Positions 1 to 10,043 of a stretch of 64,000 bases of DNA are shown in pieces. The position numbers and the translations under genes are program-made. The stretch is from NCBI GenBank assembly GCA_002943765.1, contig PQWQ01000022.1, positions 186,001 to 250,000 on the forward strand, written 5' to 3'. Position 1 is the first letter of the stretch; each line of letters starts with the position of its first letter. This stretch comes from Psoroptes ovis. Lineage: Eukaryota > Arthropoda > Arachnida > Sarcoptiformes > Psoroptidae. Under the pieces are notes generated by a model. That model ran no database searches. It was not told the DNA's origin and saw nothing but the letters and a program-made list of their open reading frames with translations.

Positions 1-1371
1 TTCAATGAAGCATAATCTAAATAATCATCGAAGAAATAATTATACAAGAATCATAATGTCATTAGAATAGCGGAAAATTATTCATAAACAATCGAATCCA
101 ATCGATTTTAATAATAATACATTCGAATGCATGAATCATACAAAAATAAATTAAGATCAATTTTCATTTAAATAAAAATGTGACAGAGATTAGTTTCGGA
201 TAGCTTGAATTAGTTATCAAGCCCAAGATTAGATTGTCCGGAAAGTTCTGGCCGATTTTCAAGTACAATTCTATTCGATTAAAACGAATGAACTTTTCGG
301 ACAGCCTGATATAAAGCAATAATTATATGCCAAAGTGAATTGATAAATAAATTGATCTAAAAATCGAATAATTTGTAAATTTTCCACTTTTTCATGCTTT
401 GAAAATCATCCTCGAATAATAATTTAGAAAGATGTTTGATACATAAAACAAACATCCCTTTAAAAATTGAATAATTCATGATATATTCGATATGATGAAT
501 ATGAATACATTTTTACGGCACATTTAAATCAATTCAAAACATGTGTTGTAAGCTATTTTTGTTTTGATTTTATTTGTCAGCAATTAAAGCTGTCACTGCT
601 TCAAACAGCGTTCAAACAATTTTAGCTTGACTTTCAAAGCTTCGTGGACGTACAAGTACGCCTTCTACTACTTATTCATACAAAATTACTGGCATTCTCA
701 AGTTGAAATCTGACTTTTCAAAGCAAACATCTGAATTGGATGAAAATAAATTACTAATGGACATCAAGAAAACATTCTACTAATGAAACCCAGAAGCGAG
801 CAATTAAAGAAAAAAGACAATGAAACATATTTGAAAAGATACAGACATAGAAGTACACACACCCTAATCTAAATATATATTCAAATATTTGCCTGTGGCT
901 AAACTAAATTATAATTATTATTTCGATTTCATTGATTTGATTGGCAGGCAAGCAAATAATAACAATAATAATTGAACTTTCATTGATTTATATAAGAAAA
1001 ATAAATGTGAATATGCAAGTTGTATGCAGCATCAATTGATTTAATCAATCGTTTGGAAGCTCTCTGAGAGCTCTTAAATCCGTAAATAATTTTAGATGAA
1101 AGTCAAAGGTATATCAAAGGGGAAAATCAATAATTTTCTGGAGCTAATCTTGTATATAATAAGAAGAAAATAACAGTAATTTTGTAGATCGAATCAATAA
1201 TTCTCTATCGATGATTGATCAATCAAATATTGAGGAGTAAAAATAAATGAATCAATCAATCAACCCGACTGTCAATCAGTCAATTTATATTTGAAGTTTT
1301 AGGGTCGAATACGAAAATAATTAATTGAAAAATTTTGATCCAAATTTTTAAAAAATTGATAAGGTACATAC
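1..1371. other. Downstream intron or 3' region of the chitin-binding gene
   Basis: AT-rich DNA after the exon 2 donor. It holds one short TIR element at 231-309. No open frame with a matching phase-1 acceptor and recognisable chitin-binding continuation was found, so remaining exons probably lie left of the window. Confidence 0.4.
231..309 (+). repeat. Short TIR element, subfamily A
   Basis: Tips AGATTGTCC and GACAGCCT. The A interior (GGCCGATTTTC ... CGAATGAAC) is in forward orientation, with the right subterminal motif changed to AAAACGAATG. Confidence 0.85.
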
Positions 1372-4300
1372 CTTGCTCACACGGTACATTCGATGGCCAA
1401 TCACATGTTTGCAGTCGCAGCGAGAAATACAGACCTTCGGAACAATTTTTATGTAAAGCAATACCGAATGAACAAATATAATATGCAGCACAATTATTGG
1501 GATCTCGATAATGGCCAAATTGAGAGCGACAGATGAAATTATTATTCAAATTATTATTCTGATTGTTATTATTTAAATTATTCGATATGTTTTGAATATT
1601 GAATTGATTTGTTACATCAGCAAAGTGATTCTTCAATTGTTGCTGATTATGTGTTGTTGGCATCGAAATCGATGATGATGCTTGATGATGATGATCATCA
1701 TCAATCGATGAGGATAATTTTTGTTTATTTATGGCTGTCAATGATGATAACAATGATGTTCGATTGTTATGAGCATCATTATGGTGATAATCAATATAGA
1801 ATGCTTGGTGATTATTATTTGACCATCTGTTGTTGATTATGTCGATAGATATATTTCGATGTTGCTGTTGCAGCAGTTGTGATTGTGATGATGATGATGA
1901 TGATACAACTAACAATACTGCCGGCAACTGTATGAATGCTAAAAATAAATAAATAATTAGATGAATAATTATTTTTGCGGATTATTTGTGTAAATGAACT
2001 TTGCATCATCATCATTCATTCATTCATTCACACAATATTTAATGAGTTTTTTCATCAAAATAAATTTAAAACCGGAAAGTTGTTTCGGAGAAATCATTGG
2101 AACTGTTGATAGGTTTGGAGCCTAAAAAAATCGTCAAACTTATCGATCAATCAATTAATTAAGAATTGATTGATCAATTGTCGAATTGTTTGTTTTCCGC
2201 AGACATGTGTGTTAATTGTGTAAAAAATGTGTTGATTGTTTTGACAGATTTTCATCTCATTAATTTCTCATTGTTTTTTTTCATCAGATTTCAGAGCAAC
2301 AAAGATTTCCTTGTCAAAAACTTCTTTTCCATTCTTTAGATTTTAATCTTGTTTAAATATGATACGGGAGATGTTTTGCGTTACGCAAAAAACAAAAATA
2401 TTTCAAATGCAAAATGTTTCATTTCTCGAAGAAATTCGCGAAATTATTTATACAAAAAAGGAAAGGGCTGAATATAATAGATTGTCCGAAAAGTTCATTC
2501 GGCTTAATCAATAGAGTCGCACATGAAAATCGGCCAAAACTTTTCGGATAACCTAAATATTATTTCCCACATGTATAAAATAAAATCGATTGTGATAATC
2601 AGGCAAAATAAATTGATCGATCAATCAATCATAAATGTGACAATAAATAATTGGGAAAATTTCAGTTCGGAAAAAATCAATTTCTTTCTTCTTCTCATCT
2701 AATGAGAAAATGATTCATTTCACTTTGAATTTTGTTGGAATTTAGTCAACAAATAAATCAGAAAAAACTTGAAAATGTTTACAAAGAAATTGGTGAAAAC
2801 ATTTGAGAAACACTTATTGAAGATAAGTTACAATTGTGTGTGTTCAACATCACATTGAATTCACAAATCGAATAATTTATTCGTTTCGATCATTTAAATT
2901 GCAAGCAAATAATTCAACAATCGAATATGAATTAATACAAAAATGGCTGTATTTTAAATGAGAGCAGAATCAAATGTTGAAATTTTCAATTTGAATTGGA
3001 AATTAAATTTAAAAATTAAGCTAAAAAATTAACATTTTTTGCCACATTTACAATCTAACAAATTGTATTGTTATTGGGCACTTGTTATTATGGAAGAATT
3101 TACTTTTCTTTGTGTTTTGTTTGACCATTCAAAAATACACAATAAAAATCACAAATCAAATTATTAGGTCGTCCGAAAAGTTTATTCGACTTAATCAATA
3201 GAGTCGCTCATGAAAATCGGCCAAAATTTTTAGGACAATCTAATGTATTTCAATTAACGAATCATTTTTAAGCTTTTAACAAAATTTATGTGAGCGAAAA
3301 CACATCGTAAAATAATAAAAGCATTGTGACATCTGCAAATTTCAAAAAACTGTGAGAAAAAATCTTCTTGTCACACATACATCCATTCAAAAAAATTATA
3401 AAATCATTAAAATGTTATTATGTAATCATTTGAAAACAATGAATGAATGACACACCAGTATTTGTTTGAAAAACTGAGAATTTATCTTCAGATAATACCT
3501 TGTGGGAATTTCACTGATTTCGAAAATCATGAATATTTAGTTTCGAAATGAGAATTTAATAAGGTTGCCAATTATAAGGAGGATAATTTAAGAATAGTAG
3601 AAACTTATTAGGTGAAAATTTTTGGTCACGAAAATAATAGATTTACCTAGAATATAAGAGATGGCCAAACAAATATCAACTTGACCGTTGAAAAAAAGCT
3701 TGAACAACTGGAAAATTTTCGAATCAAGTATTTTTCTAAGAGGCAGAAAAACATTTCAAAAATTTCACAGTTTGACACATTAATCAATCATAACAATGAA
3801 TGTAAAGAAAAATAAATATATTATGTTGTCCGAAAAGTTTATTTCGCTTATTCAATAGAGTTTTTCGTAAAAATCGGCCAAAACTTTTTGGACAACCTAT
3901 TATACAACAATATATATCCGTAAGATATATGGCAATTTTATTTTAAATTTAAAAAATTGAAAACTTCAAATTTTTCAATTCAAAACATTGAGGAAATGAA
4001 AATTCAAAAAATTGAAATTGAAGCAAACACTGAAGTCTGATGTATTTCTTATAATTACAAGTTCAAGAAATTTTTTTTTAAATTTCCATTACAAGTCATA
4101 TGATCATCATCAACAAATGATTATGATCTAGATTTGACTGAACAGATAAAATATTGTTTGACTTTAATATGAAAAATTCAAAAATACAAAAACGACCAAA
4201 TGATAATTGATGAAAATAATTTCCAAGGTTGAAATGTAATACCTAATGTATGTGAAAAAAAATATCAGGTTGTCCGGAAAGTTTTGGCCGATTTTCATGT

Positions 4301-7026
4301 GGCAACTCTATTGTGATAAAGCCGAATGAACTTTTCGGACAACCTAATAATTGATAATAATTACGAAATGTAAATAATCAAATCAGTACGATGCTAACTA
4401 ACTACAACAGCAAAGAATGGATAGTAGTCCAAGTTATGAAATGCACACACACGAACATAAACATTATAATTGATTATTTTTATCATCATTATCATTATGG
4501 GGCAGAGAAAATAAAACAATTGAATTGTCCATTGAAACATCTTTGTTTGCAAAATTGTTTTTGGCCAAACACAAATGCATTCATCAACAATAAACAAAAT
4601 GGACTACAAAAATCATTGAACCTTGAATATGGAATAAAATTAACACCGAATAATATCTAAGACAATTATAATAATAAAAAATCAAATAAAATAAAAAAAC
4701 AATAAGAAAATCAAAATATTAGGCTGTCCGAAAAGTTCTGGCCGATTTTCATGAACAATTCTATTCGATTAATCGGAATGAACTTTTCAAATGTCATTAT
4801 TTTGTCAAATGACGACATAAGAATGACATTAATGTAATTAATGTGATGATGTATTGTTATCATCATCATCATCAATAATAATTGCAAATTTCGAGATTGT
4901 TTCAATTCACAAAATATAAAAATGCAACAAGTGTCAAATGTGTCAAATCACCAAATGCTTGTAAGCAAACATTAGTCATTCATTTTGCATCTTTTTAGTA
5001 CAGATTTTATTTCAATTCAAAATTGTTGAATTGATCATAGGAAGCTAAGGGATGAAAAGATGAAAAATGGATGCCAACAGATAGATTCAAAAGATTTGAT
5101 CTAGTTATTATTTAATTAATGTGTACGTGGTGTTGTTAGTTTGAACGTACAAAAATAATGAATTATCAATTTGTTTTGATCAATCAATTCAATTTGCATT
5201 TTCATTAGTTCATTCAGAGAAATGAATTCAAAACGAAATTCATATTTGGACCAATGCATTCAAATTTTCAAAAAAACAATTCTCAAAATGCAAAAATCAA
5301 TGACGGTGTGACCCTTGCCAATGATTGACAAATGAAAATCAAAATGAATCAATTTATTCGAGTAAATTAATGAAAATTAATTTAATTGCTATTAAATATG
5401 CACAGAAAGGTAATTTCAGCATTTGATTCAATTTTTCCTGGATTGAATAATTGATTGAATTTTCACATTCAATCAATTATTTTGGCGGCAAATGGAATTG
5501 GCAAAAATTATAATAATGTGAAGCCTTGAAAATCTTGATACAAACAACAACAACTCATTTGTTGATCCACAAATGTCTATTTTACTTTCATCAAAAATCT
5601 ACGAAAAATAATAAAATAAAATATTCATTCATTCATTTTTCAATTCAAATATCGATTGATTGATTGATTGATATTGATATTTGGCTAAGTTCAAAATATA
5701 ATCAAAATGATAATTATTATTTTGTTGATTATCATTCATAGACAAAATTGTTGATTGAATAAAACAATTATGAAATCAAGCTTTTTCATATATATTAGGC
5801 TGTCCGGAAAGTTTTGGCCGATTTTCATGAACAATTCTATTCGATTAAGCCGAATGAACTTTTCGGACAGTCTAACATTTTAAATATTGGATTTGATTTG
5901 CCATGAATTGATTATATTCAATGGTATGCTTGAATTTGAACGAAAAAAAAATCAAATCAAAATCAATTATTCATTTCAATCAATTATTTTGTTCACCAAC
6001 AACAACAACAAAATAATTGAAAAGAATATTTGATCGAAATTAAATTATTTTCGAATGCAAATTTATTTCGAAGAAAAAAGGTTTCACATTGAATTGAAAT
6101 AATAACATGTTTTGGCAAATGCAAATTAAAATTTTTACTAAAATCGAAAGCATTTCGAATATATGGGAAGTATTAGGGTTGTCCGAAAAGTTCATTCGGC
6201 TTAATCGATAGAGTTGCTGGAGAAAATCGGCCAAAACTTTTTGGACAGCCAAGTATTTTGTCAATTTTTTCATTGTCAAACTCTTGAACATTGCCCAGAA
6301 CGATCGCTATGATAATCAATATATTTTCATTTCACATCATTCAATTTCAAGAAAAAGGATTGAATTATGATCAAGATGAAAAATTCGAACGAGTATCTTT
6401 TTGCGTCCTCTCAACAACGAAACGAACAAAATTTCCTAATTAAAAATTCGAATTAATTAATTAAATAAATTTTTGAATTTTAATTTCATTTTTATTTTTC
6501 CTATCATCTTTAGCATTTTAAGCATTAAAAAAATTCAAACATTAAGATTTTTGCATGACTGATCATCATAATCCGCATCATCATCCGACATAATTCAATG
6601 ATGATGCAGGGATCATCTGTGCATGTTGTTTGCAAATGAAGAACATGTATTTTAGTTATGAGATAAAATGAGAGATGACAAACAATCAATTGACCGAACG
6701 ATTAGTAATGAATATTAATTCGAATGTTGAAAAAATTAAAAGCTTTGAAAGAAAATCATTGAAAGAAAACTATTTGGCTGTCCAAAAAGTTCTGGCCGAT
6801 TTTCATAAGCGACTCTATTGAATATGCCGAATGAACTTTTCGGACAACCGAATATATTTCAAACATTCATAGATTTGTAAATTAGAAGTTTTAGATTAAC
6901 ATGAAATTTATTTTTCATTGAATTTCAATGAGAAAAATTATAAAAATAACTGAATAAAATTATCGAAAATTAGTTCCACTTACCAATAATGATGATGATG
7001 AATATTGATGAATGTAAGATAGACAT
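1372..7026 (-). CDS. Secreted chitin-binding (peritrophin-A/ChtBD2) protein, 5' part
   Basis: Partial minus-strand gene. Exon 1 (7026-6984) starts at an ATG in good context (AAAA before it) and encodes MSILHSSIFIIIII, ending at a GTAAGT donor in phase 1. Exon 2 (1938-1372) follows a TTTTTAG acceptor; the split codon gives Ala and continues FIQLPAVLLVV, so the two exons together make a clean hydrophobic signal peptide. After a long Ser/Gln/His/Asn-rich linker comes one type-2 chitin-binding domain with its six cysteines at residues 151, 164, 170, 180, 193 and 201 and the usual aromatic positions. Exon 2 ends at a GTATGT donor in phase 1, so the gene continues towards or beyond the left edge; I found no convincing next exon. 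Known for the family: extracellular binding of chitin in cuticle or peritrophic matrix. The exon 1 link is an inference from phase, donor quality and signal-peptide logic. Confidence 0.72.
2479..2554 (-). repeat. Short TIR element, subfamily A
   Basis: Reverse orientation (TTCATTCGGCTTAATC first). Right tip is GGATAACCT, one change from GGACAACCT. In chitin-binding gene intron 1. Confidence 0.85.
3166..3241 (-). repeat. Short TIR element, subfamily A
   Basis: Reverse orientation; tips AGGTCGTCC and GGACAATCT. In chitin-binding gene intron 1. Confidence 0.85.
3823..3898 (-). repeat. Short TIR element, subfamily A, diverged
   Basis: Reverse orientation; left tip ATGTTGTCC and a diverged centre (TTTTTCGTAAAAATCGGCC). 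In chitin-binding gene intron 1. Confidence 0.8.
4267..4345 (+). repeat. Short TIR element, subfamily A
   Basis: 79 bp, forward; the centre carries GTGATAAAGCC in place of GATTAAGCC, a variant also seen at 13826. In chitin-binding gene intron 1. Confidence 0.88.
4721..4788 (+). repeat. Short TIR element, subfamily A, truncated
   Basis: Forward; left tip AGGCTGTCC intact, but the copy ends after GAACTTTTC and lacks the right tip. In chitin-binding gene intron 1. Confidence 0.8.
5797..5873 (+). repeat. Short TIR element, subfamily A
   Basis: Forward; TA before the TTAGG tip; tips AGGCTGTCC and GGACAGTCT. In chitin-binding gene intron 1. Confidence 0.88.
6175..6251 (-). repeat. Short TIR element, subfamily A
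   Basis: Reverse; left tip has an extra G (AGGGTTGTCC) and the right tip decays to GACAGCCAAG. In chitin-binding gene intron 1. Confidence 0.85.
6775..6850 (+). repeat. Short TIR element, subfamily A
   Basis: Forward; tips TGGCTGTCC and GGACAACCG. The copy nearest the signal-peptide exon of the chitin-binding gene. Confidence 0.85.
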
Positions 7027-8412
7027 TTTTAAAAATGTTATATTCCGAAATATCTGTGATATAATAACTTGATGCATCAAATCAAAATAATTATCAATGA
7101 AAGCTTCATTGATTGAAACATTTAGATTTAGACTTAGATGAGCTGCTATTGTTGACAGTTTTGTTGGCTAAAATAGTTGACAATTTCAATGATAATCAAA
7201 ATACATTTAGGGCACATATTGTTTTAGATTTCTTTAAGGAATTCTTTGGGCTTAAAATCACATGTGTTTCACTGTTTTTCACTGGGAGAACTTGGGATTC
7301 GTTCAAATAACCCTTGAATCTTGATCGCGGACGACGGATTATATGTCACTAAGAAAAAACACTGTAAAATTTGCTGCCAAAATACACACATCACTTTCTC
7401 CGCATCACTTTTGTGTGTGTAAAAGTGTTTTTTCAAAATTTCAAAAATAAACAAAAATTTAAAAAGGACTTACTTTAAGAAAATTTTCTCTTTCTTGAAC
7501 TTGTTTCTAGAAATATTTCTCTTCAAATTTTTGTAAAACTCTTATATTGGCGCCATTGGATCCCTGTTGAAAAAATTATTCAACAAATGTAACAACAAAC
7601 TCTAAACCTGTTCCTGTGTGTATTGTGTTTGAAGAATGATAATGAGAAAAATGAATTTTATATTAGGTTGTCCGTAAAGTTCTGGCCAATTTTCATGAAC
7701 AACTCTATCGATTAAGCCGAATGAACTTTTCGGACAATCTAATAATATTATTTTCTCACATTTAAAGGTAAAAATTTATTGTCATCACTTGTGTTGTTTT
7801 ATCAACAACAATTTGACAAAAACAAAATATTTGGTTTTAAAAAGGTAGTATTCATAAAAATTCAATTTAATTCAATTCAATCCAATCCAAAAAATGAATG
7901 ACTTTCTCTTCACAACAAGTCAAACCAATATATTCTAAATGACACCAAAAATAATTACCAAAACAGTTTTACATATTTTTCAAAAAAGTCCCGGCGTACA
8001 TTCTCATATATGGGACGATGAACCAATAAATATGAACACAAATATTGATATATAAATATCAAAATAATGTAAATAACGTTATCGAAATCAATCAATCAAT
8101 TGTATTTGTGTTTCGGAGAGTCTTTTGCACAAAAGAAAATAATCAAAAACAAATCGAACCATTTTTCTCATCATCATTCATCACTGAGCCCCAATGGTGA
8201 AGACAAACAAACATGAAAATCAGCGTGTTGTTGCGCAACTGGATCAGAATTGAAATAGATGAAGATAACAGTTTCTTCTGCATACCGTGATATAATCTGG
8301 AACAATTAATTAATTTTTCAAAGCTAAAAATATTTCAAAAATATTGCTAGTTGTCAAAGCACATTGTATGAGCATCATAAGAAAACAATTGTTTTGTTTT
8401 CATTCGATTTAT
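7027..8412. other. Intergenic, AT-rich
   Basis: Sequence between the chitin-binding gene start and the large transposon. It contains one TIR element copy (7665-7740). A 65-codon plus-strand open frame near 7113 begins at TTG and has no family resemblance. No gene is supported. Confidence 0.4.
7665..7740 (+). repeat. Short TIR element, subfamily A
   Basis: Forward; flanked by TA on the left and AATAATA on the right, as expected for a TA target. Confidence 0.88.
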
Positions 8413-8431
8413 AAAGAGTTACCTAGAATAA

Positions 8432-8789
8432 CGGCCCCTGGAAAAAAATCGGAATAAAAGTTATCGCATCATGTTTTTGGTCAATAGAGATGAAAAAAAG
8501 TCAATGACGGTCACCAACAATTCTTGACCCTTCCGGTCCAAAAAGGGGGTCAAAAGTCAATAATTGCTATATCTCGGCCGTTTTAAGAGGTGAACTCTCA
8601 ATTTTTTCAATAATTAAAGATTATCTAGTTATTAATCATTCGTGAAAATATCATTGCTTAACATGATCGGCAAACCGAAATATATCCATTTGAAGTTACC
8701 ATTGTCATTATCATATGGGCTGCCAGTTGACGTGTACACGTCAAAACTGAAGTGCTCGGTGATTCGCTCAACAACTGTTTAAATAGTCG
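8432..8789 (+). repeat. Left terminal inverted repeat of the transposon
   Basis: 358 bp, starting CGGCCCCTGG and ending TTTAAATAGTCG. Matches the reverse complement of 12761-13118 without a difference I could find. It carries a 16 bp perfect palindrome at 8728-8743. Confidence 0.93.
8728..8743. promoter_or_regulatory. Perfect 16 bp palindrome in left TIR
   Basis: TGACGTGTACACGTCA, a perfect dyad that resembles two CRE/CACGTG-type half sites. Its position inside the repeat suggests a binding site for the transposase or a host factor (inference). Confidence 0.4.
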
Positions 8790-8815
8790 TATTTAATACA
8801 AGTATTTGTAAGTCT

Positions 8816-9145
8816 ATGATATTTTGGCTATTGTTGGTTCAACTTTTCCTCTTCCCACTTGGTCTTCAAAGGTTTGCTATCAAAAATCGTAAAAATGATT
8901 GTCATAAAACATTAAAGACAAAGATGATTAAAGGAAATTGCCGAAAACGACATACAGAGCTAATGACCAAAGGATTAGAGGCCTCGCCTAAAGGACTACA
9001 CAATGATCATCAACTTTTCATTTTCCTATTTGAGTTTGTCTTAAATAAACATAAAAACTGTGATCAAACAATCACATTCCTAGGCCATCAAGGACCTGAA
9101 GATTTTCTTCGACAATCGTGGGATAAACCCTTGGGCATATATTGA
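8816..9145 (+). CDS. Unassigned 109-codon open frame in transposon left arm
   Basis: Begins at an ATG 27 bp inside the left repeat. The predicted product has a hydrophobic N-terminus (residues 1-18), then a Lys/Arg/His-rich stretch, then a more ordinary C-terminal half. No known family is recognised; it is not an obvious YqaJ nuclease, which accompanies some ISL2EU elements. An AATAAA at 9673-9678 downstream could end a transcript covering this frame and the next one, before the transposase TATA box. It could be an accessory protein, an exon of a spliced gene, or chance. Confidence 0.3.
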   Translation: MIFWLLLVQLFLFPLGLQRFAIKNRKNDCHKTLKTKMIKGNCRKRHTELMTKGLEASPKGLHNDHQLFIFLFEFVLNKHKNCDQTITFLGHQGPEDFLRQSWDKPLGIY

Positions 9146-9267
9146 AAGTATAATGAGAATTTTCGAGAATTCTTTTTCTTTTGATTAAATACTTTAATTA
9201 TTTCTATTATTTAAATCTCATGATTTTCTATAATTCTCCTTTATTTTTCCATATTTGCTGTGAGACA

Positions 9268-9459
9268 ATGAGGAATGAGTCGGTAGGCAAAATGGACAAA
9301 GAAATTGTTGAACTGGTGCCAGAAGGAATTAGTGAAATAGCGGCAAATGAATTGTCAAAGAGAAAGATTATAGCAGCGTCAGACAAGATAATGGAACTGG
9401 CGCTAGAAAGGATTAACATATGGCTAAGACCTCAAGCTAATACCTTGATAGGTAAATAA
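9268..9459 (+). CDS. Unassigned 63-residue Glu/Lys-rich open frame in transposon
   Basis: ATG at 9268 gives a soluble, amphipathic-looking peptide (MRNESVGKMDKEIVELVPEG...) ending at 9459. Its composition is more protein-like than the surrounding AT-rich translation. The stop falls just after a GTAAAT, so splicing at 9451 to the AG at 9479-9480 would extend it by about 17 residues, but that intron would be only 30 bp. Function unknown; it may be an exon of a second transposon gene together with 8816-9145. Confidence 0.3.
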   Translation: MRNESVGKMDKEIVELVPEGISEIAANELSKRKIIAASDKIMELALERINIWLRPQANTLIGK

Positions 9460-9672
9460 TAGATAGATAATTTTTGCATAGCTATTGGGTCGGTATCAAA
9501 GACACAAACAATCGTCTCCATGGGCCGAGCCTAATAGAATTGACTTTTCACACAGGTGCGAGGCTTGTGACATTATTATACATATTCCCTACAAACACAC
9601 AATCAAAACACATTAGATTTTATGAAATGACACGATACACATCGAATATTAGCTGATTTCGTCAAATTCGAC

Positions 9673-9678
9673 AAATAA
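9673..9678 (+). terminator. AATAAA polyadenylation signal in transposon left arm
   Basis: AATAAA about 210 bp after the second small open frame and about 300 bp before the transposase TATA box, suggesting a separate short transcript. Confidence 0.35.
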
Positions 9679-9972
9679 AGTATTTTATAATTAAAAACCG
9701 AACCGCTCTATCGCTATGCAGAATCATTGAACTTGATAGAAAATTGAAGTATCATTACACATGTTTCTCCATTTTCATATTTTTCTAATATAATATTATA
9801 TTTCGATTTTTACCTGACCATGTCGCTTCATCATTTTAATTATTCCCTTTTCAATGAATCATTCTCACTCTTTTGCATTTACTTACAATTTGGTCTTTTC
9901 AATACCGAAATTATCGATGGGCTGAGTCTAACAAATTAAGCCTAACCAAGTCGAAGGACCTGTGAAATATTG

Positions 9973-9980
9973 TATAAATA
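9973..9980 (+). promoter_or_regulatory. TATA box of the transposase gene
   Basis: TATAAATA located 71 bp upstream of the transposase ATG at 10044. This predicts initiation near 10003 and a roughly 40 nt leader. Confidence 0.5.
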
Positions 9981-10043
9981 AGCATAAAAACAAACACATT
10001 TCATCCATTTCACGATTCCAACACATTGTTGCAATTTGTCAAA

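Larger units (their letters stand above)
1939..6983 (-). other. Large first intron of the chitin-binding gene, loaded with short TIR elements
   Basis: A 5,045 bp interval between the signal-peptide exon and the chitin-binding exon, bounded by a GTAAGT donor and TTTTTAG acceptor on the minus strand. It contains eight copies of the 75-80 bp inverted-repeat element (listed separately) and AT-rich simple sequence. I see no other coding segment in it. Confidence 0.6.

Noticed and set aside
1609..2015. Open frames overlapping the chitin-binding exon on the plus strand and in another minus frame.
   Set aside because: Low-complexity shadows of CAT/GAT repeats; the frame with six spaced cysteines and splice sites is the real one.
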